NCBI RefSeq assembly: GCF_009754945.1
Contig: NZ_WPIN01000027.1
Location: 1 to 64,000, forward strand
DNA from: Spirosoma arboris
GTDB lineage: Bacteria; Bacteroidota; Bacteroidia; Cytophagales; Spirosomataceae
Direction: 5' to 3'
DNA: 64,000 bases
The translations under genes were made by a program, and so were the position numbers. Of the stretch, positions 34,579 to 44,321 are shown piece after piece. How positions within the stretch are numbered: the stretch's first letter is position 1; each line of letters starts with the position of its first letter. A model generated the notes under the pieces. It saw only the letters and a program-made list of their open reading frames with translations. It was not told the DNA's origin and ran no database searches.

Positions 34579-34602
34579 CGTTTCGTTGCCTCTTCTTCTA
34601 TC

Positions 34603-35532
34603 GTGGATTCTATTCGTGTGTTTGCCCCCGCTACCGTTGCCAACGTAGCCTGTGGGTTTGATATTTTTGGGTTTGCCGTTGATAATCCCGGCGATCAGAT
34701 TACTCTCACTGCCAGCGATGAGCCCGGCGTTCGAATTACCGACATCATTGGTGACGAAGGACGTTTACCTCGCGAAGCAGGTCGAAATACAGCCAGCATT
34801 GCTATTCAAACCTACCTTAAACACATCAATCGGCTCGATGTAGGTCTCGATGTTGTGCTTCATAAGCAAATGCCTTTGGGTAGTGGTCTGGGTTCCAGTG
34901 CTGCCAGTGCCGTAGCCGGTGTTTTTGCTGCTAATGAACTGCTGGGTCGGCCCTTACCAATCATGAAACTGCTTCCATTTGCTATGGAAGGCGAACGAAT
35001 TGCCTGCGGGTCGGCCCATGCCGATAATGTAGGGCCATCGTTGCTGGGTGGTTTTGTAGTTGTTCGGAGTTACCAGCCGTTAGATGTTATCCGTATCGAT
35101 ACACCAGCCAATCTGTTCTGCACGCTTGTTCATCCTGATATTGAGGTGAATACGAAGGATGCCCGGTTTATCCTCAAAAATGAAGTTTCATTAAAAAATA
35201 CCATTATCCAGATGGGTAATGTAGCGGGTTTAATTGCAGGATTAATGACCCCTGATTACGATTTGATTAGCCGCTCGCTTGTCGATGTAATTATTGAACC
35301 AGTACGGGCTATCCTGATTCCAGAATTTAATGAAGCCAAACAGGCCGCCTTGGAAAATGGCGCACTAGGATGCAGCATTTCGGGTTCGGGTCCTTCCATG
35401 TTCGCCTTAAGTCGCGATGCACAAACCGCCGAGCAGGTTGGGGCCGCTATGCAGCAGGCGTTTTTATCAGTAGGTATTACCAGTGAAGCCTACGTTTCCC
35501 AAATCAATAAGCAGGGACCGAAGGTACTTTAG
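34603..35532 (+). CDS. thrB: homoserine kinase
   Basis: GHMP-family kinase that phosphorylates homoserine in threonine synthesis. The 309-residue protein begins with GTG at 34603 (read MDSIRVFAPATVANVACGFD). This point matches family members, and the promoter lies just upstream. Key parts are the glycine-rich loop PLGSGLGSSAASAV, ERIACGSAHADNVGPSLLGG and the C-terminal GCSISGSGPSMFAL. It is convergent with the lytic transglycosylase gene, and an array of hairpins separates them. Confidence 0.92.
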   Translation: MDSIRVFAPATVANVACGFDIFGFAVDNPGDQITLTASDEPGVRITDIIGDEGRLPREAGRNTASIAIQTYLKHINRLDVGLDVVLHKQMPLGSGLGSSAASAVAGVFAANELLGRPLPIMKLLPFAMEGERIACGSAHADNVGPSLLGGFVVVRSYQPLDVIRIDTPANLFCTLVHPDIEVNTKDARFILKNEVSLKNTIIQMGNVAGLIAGLMTPDYDLISRSLVDVIIEPVRAILIPEFNEAKQAALENGALGCSISGSGPSMFALSRDAQTAEQVGAAMQQAFLSVGITSEAYVSQINKQGPKVL

Positions 35533-35539
35533 GTATTGA

Positions 35540-35630
35540 ACACGATTTCCGTGTCGTGATGTCGGCTACTTATAGCCGACATTTTAGGTTTCTCAAAACC
35601 TATCGAGTGTCAGATGTAAGCATCTGACAC
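35540..35630. repeat. array of four small hairpins between thrB and the lytic transglycosylase gene
   Basis: Four stems occur in a row: ACACG/CGTGT (35540-35554), ATGTCGGCT/AGCCGACAT (35559-35582), TAGGTTT/AAACCTA (35585-35602) and GTGTCAGATG/CATCTGACAC (35607-35630). All have loops of 4-6 nt. They lie in the convergent gap and may act as terminators or a protective 3' structure. Confidence 0.8.
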
Positions 35631-35653
35631 CACGCAAAACTACAATTAACAAC

Positions 35654-36967
35654 TTACAACAACTCCCAACTCAACTGCCAGCCTTCGAGTCTTGCGGGCA
35701 GCGCAACGCCCGGTTGCTTGGGTTGGTCGGTGGCGACTAATTTGAGGGAGAATTTTTCTTGCGTCTGCGCCGTAGTCAGTTGGTCGGTGCGTAGGAAAAC
35801 CCGATTTGAGCCCGCGTCAATAACTTCGATATGTGCCTGAATCATATCGCCAACGGCAAATGTCCGGCCATTCAGTGTAACGGGTTGTACCACTTGAAAC
35901 AGGCATAATTTCCCTTCGGTTAGCGGGCCTTCACTCAGGCTACGCGTTACTAGCCGGATAGTGGGCGATGCGGTTTCAACCGGAGTTACCTGGGCGGTAG
36001 CCGGTGCCGGTAATGGCTTTTCTGTACTGATTTCTGGCGTTGCTTCATCTTCGGTTAATAATACGACTGTCGTTGTCGAATCATTCACAAAAGTTATCCC
36101 CGTTTCCAGAGTCTTTTCACCAATAAGAGCCCTTGCAACATCCCGTTCGTCCATATCAAACGAAGCCAGTATCGTGGCTCGTTCAGCCGATGCGACTGGG
36201 TCAGTAGCATCGCTTAAAGCTTCCAGATTCCGAACGCTCAAACGATCACTATACGCCTGAGGACGAGTGAGTAGCTCCTTAATGGCGACTGTTTGATACA
36301 AATACGCTTTCGTTTCGGCAGCGCGGTACGGCAACGCCATCGGGTGCATATCGGGATGCTGACGACTAAGTTGTTGAATGTAGTTTGGCCCAGCATTATA
36401 GGCCGTCGCCACCAGCATCCAGGAGCCAAGTTGGTCGTAAAGCTCGTTGATGTATCGGCAGGCAGCATGAGTCGCTTTTAAGAGATTAAACCGCTCATCG
36501 CGCCGATGCGATACACTTAACCCCAGCGACTGCGCGGTTTGCGGCATCAACTGCCAGAAACCAGCCGCTCCCTTCCGTGAGACGGCCCGATTGGTAACGG
36601 CGCTTTCGAGTAGGGGCAAAAATTTAAAATCAGATGGAATTCGATACTGTTTTAGAATCGGTTCGATAATGGGAAAGACAACCGATGCCCGACGTTTCAA
36701 TACGGTTAGATCAGCCGCTAAGGACGCCTGTTGATTCAGCGTCCGAGTCCATCGTTCAACAATGGCCGGATGATTTGTGGGTATATTTTCTCCGCAGAAA
36801 TGAACAGGACTTTCTTCGATGCTTGCGAAATTCAGTTGCTTTGTTAGTGCCTTAACCGGTGCGGCAACATTCAGCGCGAGAAATTGATTGGTTTGGGCAA
36901 CAGCCGATTGGGCGATGAGGGTAATGCAGCCGAGTCCAGCCGACACTATCAGGAATAGTTTCGTCAT
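35654..36967 (-). CDS. lytic transglycosylase (SLT domain)
   Basis: A 437-residue murein-cleaving enzyme of the MltD-like group. It has a signal peptide (about 1-24) and an SLT domain (about 100-235) with the likely catalytic Glu121 in LPLLESAVTNRAV, then GAAGFWQLMPQTAQSLGL and ATAYNAGPNYIQQL. These are the conserved ES, GLMQ-like and AYNAG motifs. The C-terminal half is a Thr/Pro-rich stretch followed by a beta-rich domain of unknown type (residues about 350-437). No LysM motif is evident. Confidence 0.88.
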   Translation of the reverse strand: MTKLFLIVSAGLGCITLIAQSAVAQTNQFLALNVAAPVKALTKQLNFASIEESPVHFCGENIPTNHPAIVERWTRTLNQQASLAADLTVLKRRASVVFPIIEPILKQYRIPSDFKFLPLLESAVTNRAVSRKGAAGFWQLMPQTAQSLGLSVSHRRDERFNLLKATHAACRYINELYDQLGSWMLVATAYNAGPNYIQQLSRQHPDMHPMALPYRAAETKAYLYQTVAIKELLTRPQAYSDRLSVRNLEALSDATDPVASAERATILASFDMDERDVARALIGEKTLETGITFVNDSTTTVVLLTEDEATPEISTEKPLPAPATAQVTPVETASPTIRLVTRSLSEGPLTEGKLCLFQVVQPVTLNGRTFAVGDMIQAHIEVIDAGSNRVFLRTDQLTTAQTQEKFSLKLVATDQPKQPGVALPARLEGWQLSWELL

Positions 36968-37064
36968 TAACAGTAATGGGTTACGGTGGGTACGCTACTT
37001 AGCCATCCAATTGAATGGCACTCGATACTCAGCGGCTTCGCACTTCTGTTCTGACTCTACTTTA

Positions 37065-37685
37065 CTAATCCAGCAGCCGCACTATAAAATTCTTCAATGA
37101 GTTGTGCTTCACTATTTTCACTAAGCGACCATTTTGATAAATGTAATCATCGACCCGGTCACTAAGCGCAGCCTGATAGGTTCCGGCTGTTGTTTTACTG
37201 AAGGTAAAATAATCGCCAAAATACTCGGCATAGACCTTATTTCGCCCTAGTGGTTCGTAAAAGTACAAAAGAGAACTTGAAAAATCAATATTTTGCGTTT
37301 CAGTAGCCTGACGTTTGTATTTATACTGGTCAGCGAGGATATCATAGTGATCTCCTTTCCATTCTGTTTTAGACATATAATCACCCCGATTTGTGTGCAC
37401 CTCAACCGTCGAGAACATCAACTTTTTACCCTCAAATCGGTTAATAACCTTGTAATAAATCTTCACCGTATAAACCAGCAAATTCACTTTTACATCGCTA
37501 ATGAGCGTATAGACCGTCTGGTTATCGGCTTGTGGCTGGCGAACGGCAGTCATTGTACCGACGCGAATTCCGGCAATTTCAATCGCATAATGATGCGTTT
37601 CGGCAGGGGCAATTTCGGTGGTCGTTTGCGCTTGTAAGCAGGACCAATAGATACAAAAAATTAATACCAATAACGATTTCTTCAC
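37065..37685 (-). CDS. secreted DUF6134-like protein
   Basis: A 206-residue exported protein with a signal peptide (MKKSLLVLIFCIYWSCLQAQ) and a beta-rich body: YAIEIAGIRVGTMTA, KVNLLVYTVKIYYKV and SSLLYFYEPLGRNKVYAEYF. These segments fit the DUF6134 family, whose function is unknown. The family assignment is from memory of its pattern. It is divergent from the GH20 gene and downstream of the lytic transglycosylase start. Confidence 0.65.
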   Translation of the reverse strand: MKKSLLVLIFCIYWSCLQAQTTTEIAPAETHHYAIEIAGIRVGTMTAVRQPQADNQTVYTLISDVKVNLLVYTVKIYYKVINRFEGKKLMFSTVEVHTNRGDYMSKTEWKGDHYDILADQYKYKRQATETQNIDFSSSLLYFYEPLGRNKVYAEYFGDYFTFSKTTAGTYQAALSDRVDDYIYQNGRLVKIVKHNSLKNFIVRLLD

Positions 37686-37785
37686 GTACCAAAATGAGTT
37701 GTTTAACCAGCGTACAACAAGGTTCAGTCGTTTGTACGTTTATAGATTGAATTGGCAAGTTAATAGCCAGTCACAAAATTTTCCT

Positions 37786-40179
37786 ATGCTTACCCGCTTA
37801 TTGTTTATTGCCGCGCTTAGTTTACAACTTCTGTCCGCCCATTGCCAATCTACCGATCGCTATACGATTATTCCTCGTCCGGCCCAGCTCGAACCTCGTG
37901 TTGGCGAATTCATTGTTAGTCAACATACAACGGTTATGGTGCCATTTGCGCAGGCCGACCTGAAAGCCATTGCCGAATCGTTTGCACAACAGATTAACCA
38001 TAGCACGGGTATAAGCCTTATGGTACGAAACCTTGACAAGACACCCCAATCAGGCCAGAACGCAAGGGCGAACTTGATTCAATTTTTGCCTTTGCGCGAT
38101 ACAACCATGGGCGACGAAGGCTACCATCTTGATGTAACGCCCCAATTTGTAACTATTGAAGCTGCCAGCCCAAAAGGTTTTTTCTACGCGGTTCAAACGC
38201 TGTATCAGCTCCTTCCACCGGCTGTATTGGGCAAGGAGCGCGGAGCTAGTAGCATGGGATCGTTAATTGTTCCTGCTCCAAGTTCCTTGCCCCCTGTTTT
38301 ACTCATTCCCGCCTGTCGAATTCAGGATAAACCACGCTATAGTTATCGAGGTATGAATCTGGATGTTAGCCGGCATTTCTTTTCCGTGGCGTTTATCAAG
38401 AAGTATCTTGATCTGATGGCGCTACATAAATTCAACAATTTCCACTGGCATCTAACTGATGATCAGGGCTGGCGCATCGAAATCAAAAAGTATCCTAAGC
38501 TAACACAAATCGGCTCCCGTCGACGCGAAACGCTTGTAGGACATTACGATGATTTCGATCCACAAGTGTTTGATGGTAAGCCATATAATGAATTTTACAC
38601 CCAAGACGAAATCCGCGATGTTGTACGCTATGCAGCGACGAAGTATATCAATGTAATACCGGAAATTGAACTACCCGGCCATGCGCTGGCTGCACTGGCA
38701 TCTTATCCCGAACTAGCTTGTACAACGGGCCCGTATCAGGTAGCGACGAAATGGGGGGTGTTCGATGATGTATTCTGCCCAACGGAAAAAACATTTACGT
38801 TTTTACAAGATGTACTAACCGAGGTAATGGAGTTGTTTCCGAGCAAGTACATTCATATTGGGGGCGATGAATGTCCGAAGACCGTCTGGCATAAAAGTGT
38901 GTTTTGCCAGCAGCTTATGAAACGGGAGAAGCTCAAAAATGAAAATCAGCTTCAGAGTTATATCATTACCCGGATTGATAAGTTCGTAACCTCCAAAGGG
39001 CGCCGAATTATTGGCTGGGATGAGATTTTGCAGGGTGGCTTATCGCCCAATGCAACGGTGATGAGCTGGCGTGGTATTAACGGTGGCATAGAGGCTGCCA
39101 AACAACACCATGACGTGATTATGACACCCGGCCAGTTCTGCTATCTCAATTTTTATCAGGGCGATATAGCCCAGGAACCAACCGCTTTCGGTGGCTCGCT
39201 CCCGATAGCCAAGGTGTATTCGTATGACCCAACACCAGCGAACCTGTCGCCTACCGAAGCAGTCTATATTTTGGGGGCACAGGGAAATGTCTGGACAGAA
39301 TACATTGCTACGCCAGACCAGGCCGAATACATGATTTGGCCACGTGCCGCTGCTATGGCCGAGGTTGTCTGGACTCCCTTAGCGCTGAAAAATTATGACG
39401 ACTTTGCCCGCCGTTTGCCAACACACTTCGAACGGTTATCCAATTTGAATGTCAACTATGCGCGCACTTTCTACGACGCGCTTCCGGCGGCTAAACCAAC
39501 TCCTGATGGACGAGTAGAAGTTACCCTGTCTCCAAGTAATCTATCCCCTGAAATTCACTATACGCTGGATGGCAGCATTCCGTCGGGCGAATCACCTCGC
39601 TACGAAAATCCATTTATGCTCGCCCGGTCAACGAAGGTTCGGATTGCTACATTTCAGAATGGGAAACCACTCAGTCAATTAGCCAAAATAGATAAGGAAT
39701 ATCTTGTTTCGAAAGCAACGGGGAAATCATATACGTTATTGAATGCCCCGATCGGTAGTAGGCCCGACCGAAATTACAGTCTGACCGACGGGACAACCGG
39801 CGGCATCGGCGGGTACGAAATAGCAGGTGTAGTAGCCTTTAAAAATGATCTTAACGCTGTAATTGACCTCGGAAAACCAGAACTGGTGGAAAGCGTTCGG
39901 ATTGGGTTTCTGAAATATACTGCGAAGAATATATGCCTGCCTAAACAAGTTGAAATTTCAATTTCAGAAGACGGCAAGATATTTAAACCCGCATTGACAG
40001 CTCGAACAAATGCTGCCGAAAGCGGCAAACGAGCCGTTGTTCGACTTCCCTTTGACTTTACGGCTACAACCGCCCGTTACATTCGAATCATCGCCCGAAA
40101 TGTGGGTCGAGTACCAGCAGGGCTGCGTTATCCGGGCAAACCTGCCCAGTTGGGCGTTGACGAAATTGAAGTGAGGTAG
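37786..40179 (+). CDS. beta-N-acetylhexosaminidase (GH20)
   Basis: A 797-residue secreted glycosidase that removes terminal GlcNAc or GalNAc from glycans or chitin fragments. It has a signal peptide (MLTRLLFIAALSLQLLSAHC), a GH20b-type N-terminal domain (about 25-165) and a GH20 barrel with the catalytic pair Asp361-Glu362 in HIGGDECPKTVW and the barrel motif FNNFHWHLTDDQGWRIE. A C-terminal chitobiase-like domain (about 570-640) and an F5/8-type carbohydrate-binding domain (about 660-797) follow. The ATG at 37786 is chosen because it begins the signal peptide. It lies 20 nt upstream of a GH36 frame on the same strand. Confidence 0.92.
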   Translation: MLTRLLFIAALSLQLLSAHCQSTDRYTIIPRPAQLEPRVGEFIVSQHTTVMVPFAQADLKAIAESFAQQINHSTGISLMVRNLDKTPQSGQNARANLIQFLPLRDTTMGDEGYHLDVTPQFVTIEAASPKGFFYAVQTLYQLLPPAVLGKERGASSMGSLIVPAPSSLPPVLLIPACRIQDKPRYSYRGMNLDVSRHFFSVAFIKKYLDLMALHKFNNFHWHLTDDQGWRIEIKKYPKLTQIGSRRRETLVGHYDDFDPQVFDGKPYNEFYTQDEIRDVVRYAATKYINVIPEIELPGHALAALASYPELACTTGPYQVATKWGVFDDVFCPTEKTFTFLQDVLTEVMELFPSKYIHIGGDECPKTVWHKSVFCQQLMKREKLKNENQLQSYIITRIDKFVTSKGRRIIGWDEILQGGLSPNATVMSWRGINGGIEAAKQHHDVIMTPGQFCYLNFYQGDIAQEPTAFGGSLPIAKVYSYDPTPANLSPTEAVYILGAQGNVWTEYIATPDQAEYMIWPRAAAMAEVVWTPLALKNYDDFARRLPTHFERLSNLNVNYARTFYDALPAAKPTPDGRVEVTLSPSNLSPEIHYTLDGSIPSGESPRYENPFMLARSTKVRIATFQNGKPLSQLAKIDKEYLVSKATGKSYTLLNAPIGSRPDRNYSLTDGTTGGIGGYEIAGVVAFKNDLNAVIDLGKPELVESVRIGFLKYTAKNICLPKQVEISISEDGKIFKPALTARTNAAESGKRAVVRLPFDFTATTARYIRIIARNVGRVPAGLRYPGKPAQLGVDEIEVR

Positions 40180-40241
40180 TTTACAGGCGAAATGATACTA
40201 TGTCAGGATTTGCCTATTTTGCGCTACTAAACTCCTCAGAC

Positions 40242-42434
40242 ATGCAACGGGCCTACCTGCTCTTATCATTTATTTTCGGCATGGCATTGCTAACACAAGC
40301 CGCACCCGGCGACAGCCATATCGCCATTGAAACCCAACAAACGGCACTGGTTATCCGAATAGACAAAGACCAAACACCAACCATTATCCATCTTGGCCCA
40401 AGGCTTCAAAAGGCCGCTGAATATGCAGCTATCTCTGGAAATGGAAAACGGGGCGAAGACTATACGGGTATTTACAACTCGGTATACACGCCAGCCGGTG
40501 GCCGCAATTTGCTGGAACCTGCCATTCAGGTTACCCATGCCGATGGAAATCCTTCGCTCGACCTTAAATACGTTCGGCATGAAACACAGTCGCTGGCCGA
40601 TGGCGTCATACTCACCAAAATCTACCTAAAAGATCCACAGTACCCATTTGAGGTAATGCTTTACTACAAAGCATACCAAAAAGAGGATGTCATTGAGCAA
40701 TGGTCGTCGATCCGACATACCGAAAAGAAGCCAATAACGCTACAAAAATATGCATCGGCCAACCTCTACATTCCTGCCCAAAATTACTACCTGACTCATT
40801 TTCACGGCGATTGGGCGAATGAAATGAATCCGTCTGAAGTGCTACTTACCGAGGGCATTAAAGTGCTGGACTCCAAGTTGGGTACACGAGCCGATTTGTT
40901 TCAGCCGCCGTCGTTTCTGGTAGCACTCAATCAACCGGCGGAGGAAGATCAGGGCGAGGTCATTGCCGGTACCCTGTCCTGGTCGGGTAATTATCAGCTA
41001 GCGTTTGAGGTTGATCCGTTGCATAATCTACGCATTCTGCCCGGAATAAACCCTTATGCATCGGCCTATACGCTAGCGCCTGGAACTGATTTTACGACGC
41101 CTTCTTTCCTGTTCACCTATTCAAATAAAGGCAAAGGTGGTGCCAGTCGCAGTCTGCACCGGTGGGCACGTAAACACCGTATTCCACAAGGGCAAGGCAA
41201 TCGCCTGACGCTCCTGAACAACTGGGAAGCAACCTACTTCGATTTTAACGAAGAAAAGTTAAGCGCACTTTTCAAAGACGGCAAAAAGCTTGGCGTCGAT
41301 TTATTCCTGCTCGATGATGGCTGGTTTGGCAACAAATACCCTCGAAACGACGATCATGCAGGACTAGGCGACTGGCAGGAAAACGTCAAAAAATTACCTC
41401 ATGGACTCGGCTATCTGGTAAAAGATGCCGAAAGTGCAGGCGTTAAATTCGGCATCTGGCTGGAACCCGAAATGGTCAGTCCGAAAAGCGAACTCTACGA
41501 AAAACACCCCGACTGGGTTCTTAAACTGCCAAATCGCCAGGAATATTATTTTCGAAATCAGTTGGTACTCGATTTATCGAACCCCAAAGTGCAGGACTTT
41601 GTGTTTGGGTTGGTGAACGATCTGCTCACTAAAAATCCAACACTGGACTATATTAAATGGGACTGTAACGCCGTCGTTTACAACGCCTACTCAGCTACAA
41701 ATCCAAACCAGTCAAACCTCTATGTCGATTATGTGCATGGACTTTACAAGGTATTGGAGCGGCTCCGGGCAAAGTACCCTACCCTGCCTATGATGCTCTG
41801 TTCTGGTGGCGGTGGTCGCGTAGACTACGGTGCTCTACAATACTTTACAGAATACTGGCCCAGCGATAATACCGATGCGCTTGAGCGAATATTCATTCAA
41901 TGGAACTACTCCTATTTCTTTCCGGCCATCGCGAGTTGCAATCACATTACCGATTGGGGAAAACAACCCATCAAGTTCAGAACAGACGTAGCGATGATGG
42001 GCAAAATCGGCTACGACATTGTCGTAAGCAAACTAACCGAACCAGAATTGCAATTCAGTCAGGAGGCACTAAAAACGTATGATCGGGTCAAAACCGTCAT
42101 TTGGCAGGGCGACCAGTTTAGGCTAGCCTCTCCTTATACGAATGATGTAGCATCGGCCATGTTCGTTAGTGAAAGCCAGGACCGAGCCGTATGGTTTACT
42201 TATCTGGTTAACAGTCGTTATAAAGCAGGTAGTGTTGCGCCCATTAAATTGAAAGGACTGAATCCCGAAAAGACTTATAAAATTCAGGAACTGAATGTTT
42301 ATCCGGGTACTCGGTCGGCAATTAACTCATCCACAGCAACGTATTCAGGCAACTATTTAATGACCATTGGCTTTAATCCACAAGTAGACACCCGCCGAAC
42401 GAGTGTGGTGCTGGAAGTAACAGAAGCGAAATAG
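40242..42434 (+). CDS. alpha-galactosidase (GH36)
   Basis: A 730-residue secreted glycosidase that releases alpha-linked galactose. It has a signal peptide (MQRAYLLLSFIFGMALLTQA), a beta-sandwich N-terminal domain, and a catalytic barrel with FLLDDGWFG, WLEPEMVSPKSEL, nucleophile Asp474 in DYIKWDCN and acid/base Asp542 in PSDNTDALER. The motif CSGGGGRVDYGAL lies between them. An upstream in-frame ATG at 40200 is possible, but the signal peptide favours 40242. With the GH20 gene just upstream it forms a small glycan-degrading pair with no SusC/D gene in sight. Confidence 0.92.
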   Translation: MQRAYLLLSFIFGMALLTQAAPGDSHIAIETQQTALVIRIDKDQTPTIIHLGPRLQKAAEYAAISGNGKRGEDYTGIYNSVYTPAGGRNLLEPAIQVTHADGNPSLDLKYVRHETQSLADGVILTKIYLKDPQYPFEVMLYYKAYQKEDVIEQWSSIRHTEKKPITLQKYASANLYIPAQNYYLTHFHGDWANEMNPSEVLLTEGIKVLDSKLGTRADLFQPPSFLVALNQPAEEDQGEVIAGTLSWSGNYQLAFEVDPLHNLRILPGINPYASAYTLAPGTDFTTPSFLFTYSNKGKGGASRSLHRWARKHRIPQGQGNRLTLLNNWEATYFDFNEEKLSALFKDGKKLGVDLFLLDDGWFGNKYPRNDDHAGLGDWQENVKKLPHGLGYLVKDAESAGVKFGIWLEPEMVSPKSELYEKHPDWVLKLPNRQEYYFRNQLVLDLSNPKVQDFVFGLVNDLLTKNPTLDYIKWDCNAVVYNAYSATNPNQSNLYVDYVHGLYKVLERLRAKYPTLPMMLCSGGGGRVDYGALQYFTEYWPSDNTDALERIFIQWNYSYFFPAIASCNHITDWGKQPIKFRTDVAMMGKIGYDIVVSKLTEPELQFSQEALKTYDRVKTVIWQGDQFRLASPYTNDVASAMFVSESQDRAVWFTYLVNSRYKAGSVAPIKLKGLNPEKTYKIQELNVYPGTRSAINSSTATYSGNYLMTIGFNPQVDTRRTSVVLEVTEAK

Positions 42435-42435
42435 T

Positions 42436-42518
42436 CCATCTAGTTGAAGGGCGGTTTACACCATACGCCATTTCTTGGAGAAATGGCGTATGGTGTAAAC
42501 CGCCCTTCAACTAGATGG
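42436..42518. repeat. perfect 39-bp-arm inverted repeat after the GH36 gene
   Basis: Arms 42436-42474 and 42480-42518 are exactly complementary over 39 bp with a 5-nt loop (TTGGA). It starts 2 nt after the GH36 stop and ends 57 nt before the FAD-dehydrogenase ATG. It has no T-run typical of a terminator. Confidence 0.95.
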
Positions 42519-42575
42519 CAAAGTAAGTAGTCTAACATAAGACCTATCTTTCAGCTAATGAGCTAACGTGGTTTT

Positions 42576-44234
42576 ATGCACCAGGACACAGATGTTATCA
42601 TTATTGGGGCAGGGCTGGCAGGGTTAGTGGCGGCTGCTGAGCTTGCGGATGCAGGAAAGCGAGTTCTGATCGTTGACCAGGAGCCTGAGCAGAACATGGG
42701 TGGACAAGCCTTCTGGTCATTCGGAGGGTTGTTTTTAGTAGATACTCCAGAACAGCGTCGACTGAAAATTCGCGATTCGTATGAGCTAGCTCTGAGTGAC
42801 TGGATGGGCAGTGCCGCCTTTGATCGGCCTGAAGATTATTGGCCAAAAAAATGGGCAGAAGCCTATGTTACGTTTGCGGCTGGCGAAAAACGATCCTGGT
42901 TGCATCAACAGGGGCTTCGGTTCTTTCCTGTAGTCGGCTGGGCCGAACGGGGTGGTTATGGCGCTATCGGCCACGGTAATTCAGTCCCCCGTTTTCATAT
43001 CACCTGGGGCACCGGCCCGAGCGTATTGGCCCCTTTCGAGCACCGTGTTCGGGAAGCAGTAAAACGCGGCTTGATTACGTTAAAATTCCGCCACCGGGTC
43101 AATGAACTGCTATTAACCAATGGGACTGCTGAAGGCATTCGGGGAGATATTCTGGAACCTAGCCCGGTGAAGCGTGGAGAGAAAAGCTCGCGCATGGTTG
43201 TGGGGGAATTTGCGTTTCACGCTCAGGTGGTCATTGTCACGTCAGGCGGCATCGGGGCCAACCACGACCTGGTTCGTCAGAACTGGCCGGAGCGGTTAGG
43301 TAAGCCTCCCAAACATATGCTTTCGGGTGTGCCGGAGCATGTAGATGGACGAATGCTGGCGATCGCCGAAACTGCCGGTGCTAATCTCATCAATCGCGAC
43401 CGAATGTGGCATTATACCGAAGGTATCCAAAACTGGGCACCTATCTGGCCTCAACATGGTATTCGTATCTTACCCGGCCCTTCGTCTATGTGGTTCGATG
43501 CCTGCGGCAATCGCCTGCCTGTTCCTCTATTTCCAGGTTTCGATACGTTGGGCACGCTCCAACATATCATGCAGACAGGTCATGATTATACCTGGTTTGT
43601 GCTAAATCAGTCCATCATTCGAAAGGAATTCGCGCTGTCTGGTTCAGAGCAAAATCCGGACTTAACCAATAAAAACTGGCGCCAGGTGATGGGGCGTGCC
43701 GTTGGCAAATCAGCGCCTGCCCCGGTAGAAGCCTTCAAAAATCAGGGGGTCGATTTCATTGTGAAAAACAAGCTGCCTGATCTCGTAGCAGGTATGAACG
43801 CACTCATAGGGGAAAACCGCATTGATTTAACCGCTCTGGAACGTGAGATTGTCGCCCGAGATCGTCAGATTCTCAACCCATTCTGCAAGGATTCGCAGAT
43901 TACAGCCATTCGGGGCGCGCGCCACTACCTCGGAGATCGACTAATTCGCACAGCGAAACCGCATCAATTACTCGACCCATCTGCAGGGCCACTAATTGCT
44001 GTTCGCTTGCACATACTAACTCGCAAGACGCTGGGCGGCCTCCAAACCGACTTATCTAGCCGTGTGCTGGGCATCAATGGTGAACCTATTCCTGGCTTAT
44101 ATGCAGCCGGTGAAGTAGCCGGATTCGGTGGTGGCGGTATGCATGGTTACCGGGCCTTAGAAGGAACATTTCTGGGTGGTTGTATCTTTTCAGGACGCAC
44201 AGCGGGTCGGGCAGCAGCTGCAGAGATTGGGTAA
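42576..44234 (+). CDS. FAD-binding dehydrogenase (KsdD/fumarate reductase-like flavoprotein)
   Basis: A 552-residue flavoprotein with an N-terminal dinucleotide motif (VIIIGAGLAGLVAAAELADAG, ~residues 7-27) and the GGQAFWSFGGLF segment that follows FAD contact. The C-terminal FAD motif is GEPIPGLYAAGEVAGFGGGG with a closing GTFLGGCIFSGRTAGR. It belongs to the broad 'FAD-binding dehydrogenase' group related to 3-ketosteroid dehydrogenases and fumarate reductases. Its natural substrate cannot be read from the sequence. No signal peptide is seen, so it is probably cytoplasmic. The palindrome separates it from the GH36 gene. Confidence 0.82.
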   Translation: MHQDTDVIIIGAGLAGLVAAAELADAGKRVLIVDQEPEQNMGGQAFWSFGGLFLVDTPEQRRLKIRDSYELALSDWMGSAAFDRPEDYWPKKWAEAYVTFAAGEKRSWLHQQGLRFFPVVGWAERGGYGAIGHGNSVPRFHITWGTGPSVLAPFEHRVREAVKRGLITLKFRHRVNELLLTNGTAEGIRGDILEPSPVKRGEKSSRMVVGEFAFHAQVVIVTSGGIGANHDLVRQNWPERLGKPPKHMLSGVPEHVDGRMLAIAETAGANLINRDRMWHYTEGIQNWAPIWPQHGIRILPGPSSMWFDACGNRLPVPLFPGFDTLGTLQHIMQTGHDYTWFVLNQSIIRKEFALSGSEQNPDLTNKNWRQVMGRAVGKSAPAPVEAFKNQGVDFIVKNKLPDLVAGMNALIGENRIDLTALEREIVARDRQILNPFCKDSQITAIRGARHYLGDRLIRTAKPHQLLDPSAGPLIAVRLHILTRKTLGGLQTDLSSRVLGINGEPIPGLYAAGEVAGFGGGGMHGYRALEGTFLGGCIFSGRTAGRAAAAEIG

Positions 44235-44321
44235 TTAACACTAGTACATTACTCAAACTAAAGCGCTTACAAAATCAGCAATTATGTGTTACTACGAAAA
44301 ACAACATATTTTAAGTTTGAA

